DNA from: Variovorax sp. OAS795 | Lineage (GTDB): Bacteria > Pseudomonadota > Gammaproteobacteria > Burkholderiales > Burkholderiaceae_C | Direction of reading: 5' to 3' | DNA length: 64,000 nucleotides | Assembly: GCF_040546685.1 (NCBI RefSeq) | Contig: NZ_JBEPOH010000001.1 | Coordinates: 992,001 to 1,056,000, forward strand | Part shown: positions 54,609 to 63,872 of the stretch, piece after piece | How the letters are laid out: the number at the start of each line of letters is the position of its first letter | How positions within the stretch are numbered: the first letter of the stretch is position 1 | Notes under the pieces: model-generated | What the model was told of the DNA's origin: nothing | The model's input: the letters and a program-made list of their open reading frames with translations, nothing else | Database searches by the model: none | Program-made: the position numbers and the translations under genes

Positions 54609-55937
54609 ATGACCACACCAGACCCCTTCGCCGCCTTCGAGTCGGAGCGCACGGTCATCAAGCCCAAGCCGCGCACGCCAGCCGGCACGCCGCCACCCTC
54701 CGCGGCGCCGGCGCCTTTCTTCGGCGGTGTCGATCCGACGCCGGCCGCCGACGTCGGCGAGATCGGGCTGCTCAACCCGCTGGTCTCGGCCGCGGGCAAG
54801 CTGCTGGTGCTGATCGGCAAGCTGCGCAACCTGGTGCAGCCGCCGAATGTGCCGGCCTTGCGCGCCTCCACCGCCGAGGCGGTGAACCAGTTCGATGCCG
54901 CTGCGCGCCGCGCCGGCGTGAGCAACGAGTCGGTCTTGGCGGCGCGCTACGTGCTGTGCACCGCGCTGGACGAAGCCGTGGCCAACACGCCCTGGGGCGT
55001 GCAGGCCGGCTGGAACAAGCAGAGCCTGCTGGTGCAGTTCCACAACGAGACCTGGGGCGGCGAGAAGGTGTTCCAGCTGCTCGCCAAGCTCGCGCAGGAC
55101 GTGCCCACCCACCGCCAGCTGCTGGAGCTGATCTACAGCGTGCTCGCGCTCGGTTTCGAAGGCCGCTACCGCGTGGTCGACAACGGCCGCGCGCAGCTCG
55201 ACCAGGTGCGCCAGCGGCTGGCGGACCTCATCGCCAAGGACCGCCCGCCGCTCGAAGCGGAGCTTTCGCCGCACTGGCGCGGGCAGGGCGCCGGCACGGT
55301 GCGGCTGCGCGAGTCGCTGCCGCTGTGGGTGTTCGCGGCCGGCTTCGCGCTGCTGCTCGCGCTGGCGTGGTTCGGCCTCCGGCTCACGCTCAACTACCGC
55401 TCCGACACCACCTATGCCGCCGTGTCGGGCCTGCGCGTGCCCAACCTGCAGATCGCGCCGCCCGCAGCGCCGGCCAAGACGCCCCGGCTCGCGCGCTTCC
55501 TGGAGCCCGAGATCAAGCAGGGCCTGGTCACCGTGACCGACGAGGCCGACCGCAGCGTGGTGCGCCTGCGCGGCGATTCCTTCTTCGGCTCCGGCAGCGC
55601 CGAGCCGATGTCGGCGTCGCTGCCGGTGCTGCGCCGCATCGGGCAGGCGCTGGCCGAGGTGAAGGGCGAGGTGCTGATCACCGGCCACTCTGACAACCAG
55701 CCGATCCGCTCGCTGCGCTATCCGTCCAACTGGCACCTGTCGGCCGCGCGCGCCGACGCGGTGAAGGGCGCGCTCACCACCCTGGTCGACCCCGCGCGCA
55801 TGCGCTCCGACGGCAAGGCCGACGCCGAGCCCGTGGTGGCCAACGACACCCCGGCCAACCGTGCGCGCAACCGCCGCGTCGACATCGTGCTGCTGTCCGA
55901 GCCGGACCGGGTCGCTTCGGCAGGAGTGACGAAATGA
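54609..55937 (+). CDS. tssL: Type VI secretion protein TssL with OmpA-like C-terminus
   Basis: A 442-residue 'evolved' TssL: a cytoplasmic DotU/IcmH domain (about residues 55-225), one transmembrane helix (237-260, LPLWVFAAGFALLLALAWFG) and a periplasmic OmpA-like peptidoglycan-binding domain (about 318-435, ITGHSDNQPIRS and NRARNRRVDIVLL). The extreme N-terminus contains FESERTVIKPKP with Thr15, a plausible phospho-threonine site for the PpkA kinase encoded downstream; TssL phosphorylation by PpkA is known in Agrobacterium. The stop overlaps the tssM start by 4 bases (ATGA). Confidence 0.95.
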   Translation: MTTPDPFAAFESERTVIKPKPRTPAGTPPPSAAPAPFFGGVDPTPAADVGEIGLLNPLVSAAGKLLVLIGKLRNLVQPPNVPALRASTAEAVNQFDAAARRAGVSNESVLAARYVLCTALDEAVANTPWGVQAGWNKQSLLVQFHNETWGGEKVFQLLAKLAQDVPTHRQLLELIYSVLALGFEGRYRVVDNGRAQLDQVRQRLADLIAKDRPPLEAELSPHWRGQGAGTVRLRESLPLWVFAAGFALLLALAWFGLRLTLNYRSDTTYAAVSGLRVPNLQIAPPAAPAKTPRLARFLEPEIKQGLVTVTDEADRSVVRLRGDSFFGSGSAEPMSASLPVLRRIGQALAEVKGEVLITGHSDNQPIRSLRYPSNWHLSAARADAVKGALTTLVDPARMRSDGKADAEPVVANDTPANRARNRRVDIVLLSEPDRVASAGVTK

Positions 55938-58900
55938 TCAAGAAAATCTTCGGATTCCTGTTCAGCCCGCTGCTGCTGACGATCCTCGCGCTGGTCATCG
56001 TCTCGCTGCTGATCTGGTGGATCGGCCCGCTGGTGAAGATCGGCGCCTGGGCACCGCTCGAGAGCGAACTGGTGCGCGCGCTGCTGATCGGCGCCATCGT
56101 GCTCATCGTGGTGCTGCGCGCGCTCTACCGCCGCTGGCGCACGCGCCGCGCGAGCCAGCACCTGACAGACGGCCTCATGAAGGCGCCGGCCGCCAAGACC
56201 GACGCGCCGGTCAACGGCGAGCAGAAGATCCTGGACACGCGCTTCAGCGAAGCCGTGGCCACGCTCAAGCAGATGCGCCTGCATGCGGCCGGCAAGAAGC
56301 CGGGCTGGCGCGACTGGCTTTCCATCTCCGGCGGCAGCTACCTGTACGACCTGCCGTGGTACGTGTTCATCGGCGCCCCCGGCGCGGGCAAGACCACGGC
56401 GCTGGTCAATTCGGGCCTGTCGTTCCCGCTGGCCGAGAAGTTCGGCCCCGGCGCCATCCGCGGTGTGGGCGGCACGCGCAACTGCGACTGGTGGTTCACC
56501 GACGAGGCCGTGCTCATCGACACCGCGGGCCGCTACACCACGCAGGACAGCCACCAATCGGAAGACAAGAGCGCATGGGAAGGCTTTTTGGGCCTGCTCA
56601 AGAAGGCGCGCCCGCGCCGCCCGCTCAACGGCGTGTTCCTGACCGTGAGCGTGGCCGACCTGCTGAGCCAGGGGCCCGAGCAGCGCACGCAGCTGGCCGC
56701 CTCCATCCGCGCGCGCCTGCTCGAACTCGATGCGAAGCTCACCACGCGGCTGCCGGTGTATGTGCTCGTCACCAAGAGCGACCTGCTCTACGGCTTCACC
56801 GACTACTTCGACGACCTGGGCAAGGAGCAGCGCGCGCAGGTGTTCGGCTTCACGCTCGCGGCCGGCGAGAACGTGCAGACCGAGGAGAAGGGCCTTTCGA
56901 CCGCCTTCAACCGCGAGTTCGCGCTGCTGCACAACCGCGTCAACGACGGCCTCATCGCCCGCATGCAGCGCGAGACCGACGGCACGCGCCGCGCCGCGAT
57001 CTTCGGTTTTCCGGCGCAGTTCGGCTCCATCGGCTCGATGCTGTCCGACCTGCTCGACCAGGTCTTCACCGGCTCGCGCTTCGCGCAGCCGCCGTGGGTG
57101 CGCGGCGTGTACTTCACCAGCGGCACGCAGGAGGGCAGCCCGATCGACCGCGTGATGGGCAGTCTGTCTCGCAGCTTCGGCCTGGAGCGCGCCATGCTCG
57201 CGCCGCAGAAGTCGAGCGGCCGCAGCTACTTTCTCACCGCGCTGCTGCGCGAGGTGGTGTTTCCCGAGCAGCGGCTGGCCGGCGCCAACGTGAAGCTGGA
57301 GCGCCGGCGCCATGCGCTGCGCATGGCGGGCGTGGCGGCCATGACGCTGGTCACGCTCGCACTGCTGGCGGGCTGGGGCTACAGCACGCTGCAGAACGTC
57401 AACTACCTGAAGTCGGTCGAGGCACGTGTCGAGCCCGCGCGCCAGAACCTCGCGGCGCTGCCGTCGCGGGTGCAGAACCTGGTCGAGGTGGCGCCCGTGC
57501 TGCAGAGCCTGCGCGACATCTGGAAGACGCCCGACAACCGGCAGGGCGACGAGCCGCTGTCGATGACGCTGGGCCTCTACCAGGGCGACAAGCTCGATGC
57601 GGCCGCCATGCTCACGCACCAGCGCGCGCTCAACGACGCCTTCCTGCCGCAGATCGCCAAGCGCATCGAGGACCAGCTGCGCACCGCGCAGAAGGACAAC
57701 CTCGAGTACACCTACGAGGCGCTCAAGAGCTACCTCATGCTCTACCAGCCCGAGCACTTCGATGCCGAGGCGCTCAAGGCCTGGATCACGCTCGACTGGG
57801 CGCGCAGCCTGGACCGCGGCATTCCCGAGGACCAGCGCCAGGCGCTCGAGGACCAGCTCGACGTGCTCATCGCGCAAGGCCCGCCGCGCTCGCCGCTCAA
57901 GATGGACGAGAACCTGGTGCGCAGCGTGCGTGCCGTGCTCGCGAGCTATCCGCTGGAGCAGCGCGTGTTCAGCCGCCTCAAGCGCCAGCGCGCCACCAAG
58001 GACATTCCGGGCTTCAGCATCGCCACCGCCGCGGGGCCCTCGGCGCCGCTGGTGTTCGAGCGCATCAGCGGCAAGCCGCTGACCGAAGGCGTGCCGGGCA
58101 TGTTCACCTACGACGGCTACCACAAGCGCTTCCAGAACGAAGTGACGGTGCTCACCGGCCTGCTCGCGCAGGAAGACCCGTGGGTGCTCGGCCAGGACCG
58201 CAGTGCCGCCGACCGCATGCGCGACGTGGCCGCGCTCGGCGCGCTGACCGACCGCGTGCGCCGGCTCTACCTGGCGGAATACGTCAAGGTGTGGGAGACG
58301 CTCTTGGCCGACGTGCGGCTGATCCGCGCCAGCGGGCTCGAGAAGAACATCGAGGCGGCGCGCATCCTCTCGGGCGTGGGTTCGCCGCTGGCCAACTTCC
58401 TGCGCGCGGTGGTGAAGGAAACCACGCTCATTCCGGCCGACCAGCCCAAGGACGTGGTGAGCAAGGCCACCGCCACGGTCGCCAACACCCGCAAGGGCCT
58501 CGAAGACCTGTTCGGCGGCGACCCCAACAAGGCCGTGGCCAGCGGCAAGCGCATCGAGAGCATCGTGGACGACCGCTTCGAGCCGCTGCGCCGCCTCGTC
58601 ACGCCGGTGGCGCCCAACCAGCCCGCGCCCATCGACGACGCGCTCAAGCTCTTCAACGAGGTGTACGTGTACCTCAACGCCGTCGACACGGCCGTGAAGG
58701 GCCGCACCTCGCCGCCGCCCGGCGACGTGGCCGGCAAGCTCAAGTCCGACGCGGGCCGCCTGCCCGAGCCGGTGCGCACGATGGTCGAGAACCTGAGCCA
58801 GTCGGGCGCGGCGCAGGCACAGGTGGCCGAGCGCGGCAACCTGAGCCAGGACCTGCGCCCCGTGACCGAGTTCTGCAACCGCGCCATCGCGGGCCGCTAC

Positions 58901-59533
58901 CCCTTCGTGGGCAGCAGCAAGCGCGACGTGCTGCCCGAGGACTTCGGCCAGATGTTCGGCGCCGGCGGCCTGATGGACGATTTCTTCCAGAAGCGCCTGG
59001 CCGCGCTGGTCGACACCAGCACCAAGCCGTGGCGCTACAAGCCCGTGGCCGAGCGCGGGGCGGTCACCACGCAGGCGCTGGCGCAGTTCGAGCGTGCCGC
59101 GCGCATCAAGGACATCTTCTTCCGCGGCGGCGGCCGCGGCCCATCGATGCGGCTGGACTTCAAGCCGGTGGAGATGGACGCGGGCATCACGCAATTCATC
59201 CTCGACGTGGACGGCCAGCTCGTGAAATACGCGCACGGCCCCGTGGTGCCCATGGCCGTGCAGTGGCCCGGTCCCAAGGGCAGCAACCAGGTGCGTATCC
59301 AGGTGAGCCCGCCATCGACCACTGGCAGCTCGGGTTCCGCGGTCGATGGGCCGTGGGCGCTGTTCCGCGCGCTCGACGACGGCCAGCTCGAAGCCGGCGA
59401 CGCGCCCGAGAAGTTCTTCATCACCTTCCAGGTCGGTCCGCGCAAGACCCGCTTCGAGGTGACGACCAACAGCGTGCAGCACCCGATCCGCCTGAAGGAA
59501 CTGCGCGAGTTCTCTTGTCCGGAGGGGCTGTGA
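55934..59533 (+). CDS. tssM: Type VI secretion membrane protein TssM (IcmF)
   Basis: A 1199-residue inner-membrane protein forming the channel-like scaffold with TssL and TssJ. It has two N-terminal transmembrane helices (about residues 10-32 and 44-64). The cytoplasmic NTPase domain has Walker A GAPGAGKTT (147-155, Lys153) and an IDTAGRYTTQ Walker B-like segment. A third transmembrane helix lies near 460-482, followed by a long periplasmic part ending in the IcmF C-terminal region. Walker A is intact, unlike in some TssM. Length matches the family (about 1100-1300). It overlaps tssL and tagF by 4 bases each. No tssJ was found in the window. Confidence 0.97.
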   Translation: MIKKIFGFLFSPLLLTILALVIVSLLIWWIGPLVKIGAWAPLESELVRALLIGAIVLIVVLRALYRRWRTRRASQHLTDGLMKAPAAKTDAPVNGEQKILDTRFSEAVATLKQMRLHAAGKKPGWRDWLSISGGSYLYDLPWYVFIGAPGAGKTTALVNSGLSFPLAEKFGPGAIRGVGGTRNCDWWFTDEAVLIDTAGRYTTQDSHQSEDKSAWEGFLGLLKKARPRRPLNGVFLTVSVADLLSQGPEQRTQLAASIRARLLELDAKLTTRLPVYVLVTKSDLLYGFTDYFDDLGKEQRAQVFGFTLAAGENVQTEEKGLSTAFNREFALLHNRVNDGLIARMQRETDGTRRAAIFGFPAQFGSIGSMLSDLLDQVFTGSRFAQPPWVRGVYFTSGTQEGSPIDRVMGSLSRSFGLERAMLAPQKSSGRSYFLTALLREVVFPEQRLAGANVKLERRRHALRMAGVAAMTLVTLALLAGWGYSTLQNVNYLKSVEARVEPARQNLAALPSRVQNLVEVAPVLQSLRDIWKTPDNRQGDEPLSMTLGLYQGDKLDAAAMLTHQRALNDAFLPQIAKRIEDQLRTAQKDNLEYTYEALKSYLMLYQPEHFDAEALKAWITLDWARSLDRGIPEDQRQALEDQLDVLIAQGPPRSPLKMDENLVRSVRAVLASYPLEQRVFSRLKRQRATKDIPGFSIATAAGPSAPLVFERISGKPLTEGVPGMFTYDGYHKRFQNEVTVLTGLLAQEDPWVLGQDRSAADRMRDVAALGALTDRVRRLYLAEYVKVWETLLADVRLIRASGLEKNIEAARILSGVGSPLANFLRAVVKETTLIPADQPKDVVSKATATVANTRKGLEDLFGGDPNKAVASGKRIESIVDDRFEPLRRLVTPVAPNQPAPIDDALKLFNEVYVYLNAVDTAVKGRTSPPPGDVAGKLKSDAGRLPEPVRTMVENLSQSGAAQAQVAERGNLSQDLRPVTEFCNRAIAGRYPFVGSSKRDVLPEDFGQMFGAGGLMDDFFQKRLAALVDTSTKPWRYKPVAERGAVTTQALAQFERAARIKDIFFRGGGRGPSMRLDFKPVEMDAGITQFILDVDGQLVKYAHGPVVPMAVQWPGPKGSNQVRIQVSPPSTTGSSGSAVDGPWALFRALDDGQLEAGDAPEKFFITFQVGPRKTRFEVTTNSVQHPIRLKELREFSCPEGL

Positions 59534-60180
59534 GCGACGTGGCCGCTGCTTCTTCCTCCTCCTCTGTCTTCGCCTCCTCTTCGGCGGCGCTGCCGGGGTG
59601 GTTCGGCAAGTTGCCGGGCATGGGGGATTTTGCGCACCGGCGCCTGCCCGATTCGTTTCGTTCCGTGTGGGACCTGTGGCTTCAGCGCGGGCTCGCGCGC
59701 TTGAAGGACCGGCACGACGACTGGACCTCGCACTACCTCGAAGCGCCGATCTGGTGCTTTGCGCTTGGCCCGCAGGTCGTCGGCGATGGGGCCTGGATCG
59801 GCGTGCTGATGCCTTCGGTGGATGGGGTGGGGCGGTACTTCCCGTTCACCATCGCCATCGAACTGGATGCTTCCGTGGGCGAGGCGCTGCGGGGAGATGC
59901 GCTGCAAGCCGCATTGCGCTGGTGGGCGCTTGGCACGCGGGCTGCGCTCGAGGGGCTCGAGTCGGACCTGGATGCGCTGCGCTTCGATGCTTTGCTGGGG
60001 CGGTTGTTTGCCGCTGCTGGCGACGTGCAGGCGGGCGCGGTGGAGTCGCTGGTTTTGCCAGGGGCGGGGAGGTCGTCGTGGATGGGCGATCCTGGCGCTG
60101 AAGGGACGGTTCGCATGGTGGTTGCGGGGTTGCCTTTGGATGGGGAGTTCGAGGCTTTGTTTGTGGGGGGTGGGGAATGA
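59530..60180 (+). CDS. tagF: Type VI secretion-associated protein TagF
   Basis: A 216-residue TagF-domain protein, a negative post-translational regulator of type VI firing in the threonine phosphorylation pathway. The start of the domain is clear: LPGWFGKLPGMGDFAHRRLP, followed by GVLMPSVDGVGRYFPFTIA. The start is a GTG overlapping the tssM stop (GTGA) with GGAGGGG upstream; the frame extends far back as a shadow within tssM. The last ~60 codons use T and non-preferred codons far more than neighbouring genes (TTTGTTTGTGGGGGG-type text), giving a local composition shift. PpkA follows after a palindromic repeat. Confidence 0.92.
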   Translation: MSDVAAASSSSSVFASSSAALPGWFGKLPGMGDFAHRRLPDSFRSVWDLWLQRGLARLKDRHDDWTSHYLEAPIWCFALGPQVVGDGAWIGVLMPSVDGVGRYFPFTIAIELDASVGEALRGDALQAALRWWALGTRAALEGLESDLDALRFDALLGRLFAAAGDVQAGAVESLVLPGAGRSSWMGDPGAEGTVRMVVAGLPLDGEFEALFVGGGE

Positions 60181-60184
60181 GATC

Positions 60185-60252
60185 CTTGCTTTCTTTTTTT
60201 GTCCGAGGCCGGGTCTCGCCCCGGCGGGCGAGTCCCGGCCTCGGGAAGCAAG
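60185..60252. repeat. Long palindromic repeat between tagF and ppkA
   Basis: An almost perfect hairpin: an 11-bp stem (60203-60213 with 60234-60244), a T/T mismatch, a 7-bp stem (60215-60221 with 60226-60232) and a 4-base loop. An outer 7-bp arm pair CTTGCTT (60185-60191) and AAGCAAG (60246-60252) extends it across a T-rich bulge. The T-run precedes rather than follows the stem, so it is not a standard terminator. It looks like a dispersed REP-type palindrome or an mRNA processing element between tagF and ppkA. Confidence 0.8.
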
Positions 60253-60283
60253 CACCCGTATGCGTTGAAACGGGAGCCAGCCA

Positions 60284-62185
60284 ATGACCGAAGAAAACAA
60301 GCCGCCCGAAGACGACCGCACCCAGGTCATGTCCAGACCCGCCCCGCAACCCGCAGGCAACGAAGACACCTCCGCCACCGTCATCACAGCCAACCGCACA
60401 AGCCTGTCCAACGCCCCGGTCACAAGCCCGGCAACGGAAGGCAACGAAGCCGGCCTCCTCCCCGTCGGCAGCCGCCTCGCAGAATTCGAGATCACGCGCG
60501 TCGTGGGGCAGGGCGGCTTCGGCGTCGTCTACGAAGCCTGGGACCACACGCTCGAGCGCGTCGTCGCCATCAAGGAATACCTGCCGACCTCGCTGTCGAC
60601 CCGGCAGCAGGACGGAACGGTGGTCCCGCTGTCGGAGCGCCACCGCGAGACCTTCGACCTCGGCATGCGCAGCTTCATCAACGAAGCCCGCCTGCTCGCG
60701 CAGTTCGACCATGCGTCGCTCTTGAAGGTCTACCGGTTCTGGCAGGAGCGCGGCACCACCTACATGGTGATGCCGTTCTACCGCGGCGACACGCTGCGCC
60801 AGGCGCTGGTGTCCATTCCCGCGGGCGTGGACGAGGCGTGGCTCATACGCATCATGGACGGCGTGACCCAGGCGCTGGCGGTGATGCACAGCGCCAACTG
60901 CTACCACCGCGACATCGCGCCCGACAACATCATCCTGCTCGAGGGCTCGGGCCGGCCCGTGGTGCTCGACTTCGGCGCCGCGCGCCGCGTGATCACCGAC
61001 AAGACGCAGGCGATCACTGTCATCCTCAAGCCCGGCTACGCGCCCATCGAGCAGTACGCCGAGATGCCCGACATGTCGCAGGGCGCATGGACCGACGTCT
61101 ATGCGCTCGCGGCCGTGATGCACGTGGCCGTGTGCGGCCGCGCACCGCCGCCTTCGGTGGCGCGGCTGCTGTCCGACAGCTACGTGCCGCTCGCGGGCAA
61201 CGAGATCCTGCGCCAGCGCTACAGCCTGCGGCTGCTGCAGGCGATCGACGCGGGCCTGGGCGTTCGGCCCGAGGCACGGCCGCAGTCGATGGCCGAGTTC
61301 CGCGCCGCACTCGACCTCGAGGTGGGCCACAGCATCGCGCCGACGCCGCGCACCACGCCGCCGGGCGCGCGCAATACGCACGGCGAAGCCGACCTGCCGA
61401 CGACCATCGGCCGCGGCAAGGCACCCGCGCCGGCACCTGCCCGGGGCGCGGGCGCAGGCGCGGGCGGAAAGAGCGGCAAGGCCGTGGCCGCGATCGCATC
61501 GGTCGCCGTGCTTGCTGCCGTGGCCGGCGGCGGCTGGTGGTGGTTCCAGGGCCGCGGCGCGGGTGCTGGCGTGGCGGGCGAGGGCGGCCAGCAGGTCGCG
61601 GTGGCCACGCCGCCGCCGCCGGAGCCGCGCGTGACCCAGGCGCCGCCACCGCCTCCGCCCCCGCCGCCCGCACCGCGCACGCCGCTCGATTCGCTGCAGT
61701 CGCTCGCGGCCGGCGCGGCGCCGGGCTTCGACGTGACGGCCACGCCGAAGAAGCCGGAGGTGGCGATCGGCAAGGACAAGCTCGCGTTCGAGGTCCGCAG
61801 CAAGCGCGAAGGCTTCGTCTACGTGTTCCTGCTGTCCAGTGGCGGCGAGATGTTCCTGCTGTTCCCCAACCTGCTCGACAAGTACAACAAGATCACCGCG
61901 AACAGCCCGCTGTCCCTGCCGCGCGCCTCCTGGCCGATGGATGCCGGCGGGCCGGCGGGGACCAACCAGTTCGCGGTGCTCGTGAGCCAGCACGAGCGCG
62001 ACTTCAGCGCCTCGGGCATGCAGAACGACGGCGTGTTTCCGCAGTTTCCGCTGCCCGTGCTGGCGGCGCTCGAAGCGAGCCGCGGCACGGGGCCGTCGCC
62101 TTTGCTGGGCAAGCCGTCGTGCGCGCCCGGCGCCCCTTGCAACGACGTCTATGGCGTCGCGAATTTCAAAATCGTCGAGAAGTAA
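60284..62185 (+). CDS. ppkA: PpkA-type serine/threonine protein kinase with DUF4384
   Basis: A 633-residue membrane kinase of the type VI threonine phosphorylation pathway. The N-terminus has a disordered stretch with DDRTQVM (Thr13). The kinase domain (about residues 70-340) has glycine loop GQGGFGVV, Lys97 (VAIKEYLP), catalytic HRD Asp210 (YHRDIAPDNI) and DFG Asp229 (LDFGAARR), so it should be active. A transmembrane helix (399-420) leads to a Pro-rich periplasmic linker and a C-terminal DUF4384-type domain (about 490-610). In the known pathway PpkA phosphorylates Fha or TssL to promote assembly. No PppA phosphatase or Fha is seen in the window. Confidence 0.9.
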   Translation: MTEENKPPEDDRTQVMSRPAPQPAGNEDTSATVITANRTSLSNAPVTSPATEGNEAGLLPVGSRLAEFEITRVVGQGGFGVVYEAWDHTLERVVAIKEYLPTSLSTRQQDGTVVPLSERHRETFDLGMRSFINEARLLAQFDHASLLKVYRFWQERGTTYMVMPFYRGDTLRQALVSIPAGVDEAWLIRIMDGVTQALAVMHSANCYHRDIAPDNIILLEGSGRPVVLDFGAARRVITDKTQAITVILKPGYAPIEQYAEMPDMSQGAWTDVYALAAVMHVAVCGRAPPPSVARLLSDSYVPLAGNEILRQRYSLRLLQAIDAGLGVRPEARPQSMAEFRAALDLEVGHSIAPTPRTTPPGARNTHGEADLPTTIGRGKAPAPAPARGAGAGAGGKSGKAVAAIASVAVLAAVAGGGWWWFQGRGAGAGVAGEGGQQVAVATPPPPEPRVTQAPPPPPPPPPAPRTPLDSLQSLAAGAAPGFDVTATPKKPEVAIGKDKLAFEVRSKREGFVYVFLLSSGGEMFLLFPNLLDKYNKITANSPLSLPRASWPMDAGGPAGTNQFAVLVSQHERDFSASGMQNDGVFPQFPLPVLAALEASRGTGPSPLLGKPSCAPGAPCNDVYGVANFKIVEK

Positions 62186-62237
62186 TCGTCTGTAGAGCAT
62201 TGGCCCGCTGGGCCGTCTTTCGGACAAGGAGGCTTTC

Positions 62238-63839
62238 ATGTACACGCAGTCGCCGATTTTCGTTTCCACCCTTCGCTGGGCCGCCGTCGCGGCGGCCGTG
62301 CTGGCTGCGGGCTGCGCCAACACGCCGGCAGGCAACGCGGGCGCAAGCGCCGGCACGGCCACCGCCGCGCCAGACACCACGGCCACGCCACCGGCCGCGA
62401 CGCCGCGGCCGGCCGCCACCGGCGGGAGCGTGGCGGGGCAGGCGCGGACCTTCTCGACCCAACTGGCGACCTACACCTCGGTCAGCTTCGATGCGGTGCC
62501 CGGCTGGGCGCGCGACGATTTTTCCGAGAGCTGGCCGGCCTTCCTCGGCAGCTGCAAGGTGCTCACCGGCCGGGGCGCCGAGTGGAAGGACGTCTGCGCC
62601 CGCGCCCTGCGCGTGGACAGCAAGAACAACACCGCCATCCGCGCCTTCTTCGAGCAGGAGTTCTCGGCCTACCAGATCCGTGATGACGACCGCAAGCCGG
62701 ACGGCGTGGTCACCGGCTACTTCGAGCCCGAGATCGCGGGCAGCCGGCAGTACGCGGCGCCCTACATCTACCCCGTCTACGGCCAGCCCGAGGACATGCT
62801 GTTTGCCGACGTGCGCAAGCTGCCGGCCGGCAACGGCACCGTGGCCGCGCGCGTCGAAGGCCGCAACGTGGTGGTGCAGACGGGGCTCAGCACGCGCGAC
62901 ATGGGCGCGCCGGGCCTCTATGCGCTCGACCTCTCGGCCCTGACGCGCGACACGCTCGACCGCAAGGTGCGCCTGCGCATCGAGGGCAAGCAGCTGCTGC
63001 CCTACTACACGCGCGAAGAAATCGAGACCAAGGGCGCGCCCAATGCCAAGGTGCTGGCCTTCGTGAGCAGCGCCACCGCGTTGTACGAGATGCAGATCCA
63101 GGGTTCGGGCCGCATCAAGCTGGCCAACGGCGACATCGTGCGCGTGGCCTATGCCGAGCAGAACGGCCAGCCCTTCAGGCCCACGCTGGCGCAAGCTGCA
63201 AACGGCAAGCCGCGCTCGCCGGTCAAGGTGCGTGGCTCGTCCATCGAGCTGCAACTCGACGACGGCGACGAGGACGACGACGTGGGAAGCACCTCGACCA
63301 GCACCATCCGCACGCGCGGCTTCACGCTCGCGCGGCCCGTCACGAGCGGCGCGGTCGTGGTGCCCGGGCGGCGCGCGGCCGGTCCGGTTGCGGGCTCTGG
63401 CATCCAGGACCCGAGCTATGTGTTCTTCAAGGAGTCGCCGTCGCCTTCGGGCGGGCCGGTGGGTGCGTTCGGCGTGCCCTTGTCCGCGGGCCGCTCGATC
63501 GCGGTGGACCCGCGCAGCACGCCGCTCGGCTACCCGGTGTTCGTCTCCACGCGCGCGCCCGGCACCGGTGCGCCCATGCAGCGCCTCACCATTGCGCAGG
63601 ACACCGGCGGCGCGATCCGCGGCGCGGTGCGGGCCGACTATTTCTTCGGCAACGGCCAGCAGGCCGCCACCAACGCGCGCCGCATGAAGGAGCGCGGCCA
63701 GCTCTGGATCCTGTTGCCGCGCGGCCTCGCCGTGGCGTCGGCATCGGTATCCTCGGCCATCCGCACGCGCGGCGGCCCTGTGGGCGCGGGCCTGCCGCAA
63801 TGCCTGGTGCCGACGGAAGGCGTGTGCGTGGACGACTAG
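62238..63839 (+). CDS. mltA: Membrane-bound lytic murein transglycosylase A
   Basis: A 533-residue lipoprotein that cleaves peptidoglycan glycan strands to 1,6-anhydro products. The signal peptide ends in a lipobox (LAAGC, Cys26). The MltA domain follows, with GVVTGYFEPEIAGSRQY and YEMQIQGSGRI. The C-terminal 3D domain carries the catalytic-region pattern IAQDTGGAIRGAVRADYFFG. An acidic, Ser/Thr-rich insertion of about 55 residues (about 336-390, DDGDEDDD) lies before the conserved QDPSYVFF. It starts 52 bases after ppkA on the same strand, so it may be cotranscribed with the secretion genes, but it could equally be a housekeeping enzyme. Confidence 0.93.
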   Translation: MYTQSPIFVSTLRWAAVAAAVLAAGCANTPAGNAGASAGTATAAPDTTATPPAATPRPAATGGSVAGQARTFSTQLATYTSVSFDAVPGWARDDFSESWPAFLGSCKVLTGRGAEWKDVCARALRVDSKNNTAIRAFFEQEFSAYQIRDDDRKPDGVVTGYFEPEIAGSRQYAAPYIYPVYGQPEDMLFADVRKLPAGNGTVAARVEGRNVVVQTGLSTRDMGAPGLYALDLSALTRDTLDRKVRLRIEGKQLLPYYTREEIETKGAPNAKVLAFVSSATALYEMQIQGSGRIKLANGDIVRVAYAEQNGQPFRPTLAQAANGKPRSPVKVRGSSIELQLDDGDEDDDVGSTSTSTIRTRGFTLARPVTSGAVVVPGRRAAGPVAGSGIQDPSYVFFKESPSPSGGPVGAFGVPLSAGRSIAVDPRSTPLGYPVFVSTRAPGTGAPMQRLTIAQDTGGAIRGAVRADYFFGNGQQAATNARRMKERGQLWILLPRGLAVASASVSSAIRTRGGPVGAGLPQCLVPTEGVCVDD

Positions 63840-63872
63840 TCCGATCGCCTTTGCATCGCTGGCCGCTTCGTC

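Noticed and set aside
55718..59482. Long antisense frame opposite tssM
   Set aside because: Arg/His/Glu-rich shadow translation without family features; tssM on the plus strand has Walker motifs and membrane helices.
60193..60244. Rho-independent terminator after tagF
   Set aside because: The T-run lies before the hairpin on the plus strand and the minus strand would give A residues, so the geometry is wrong for an intrinsic terminator in either direction.
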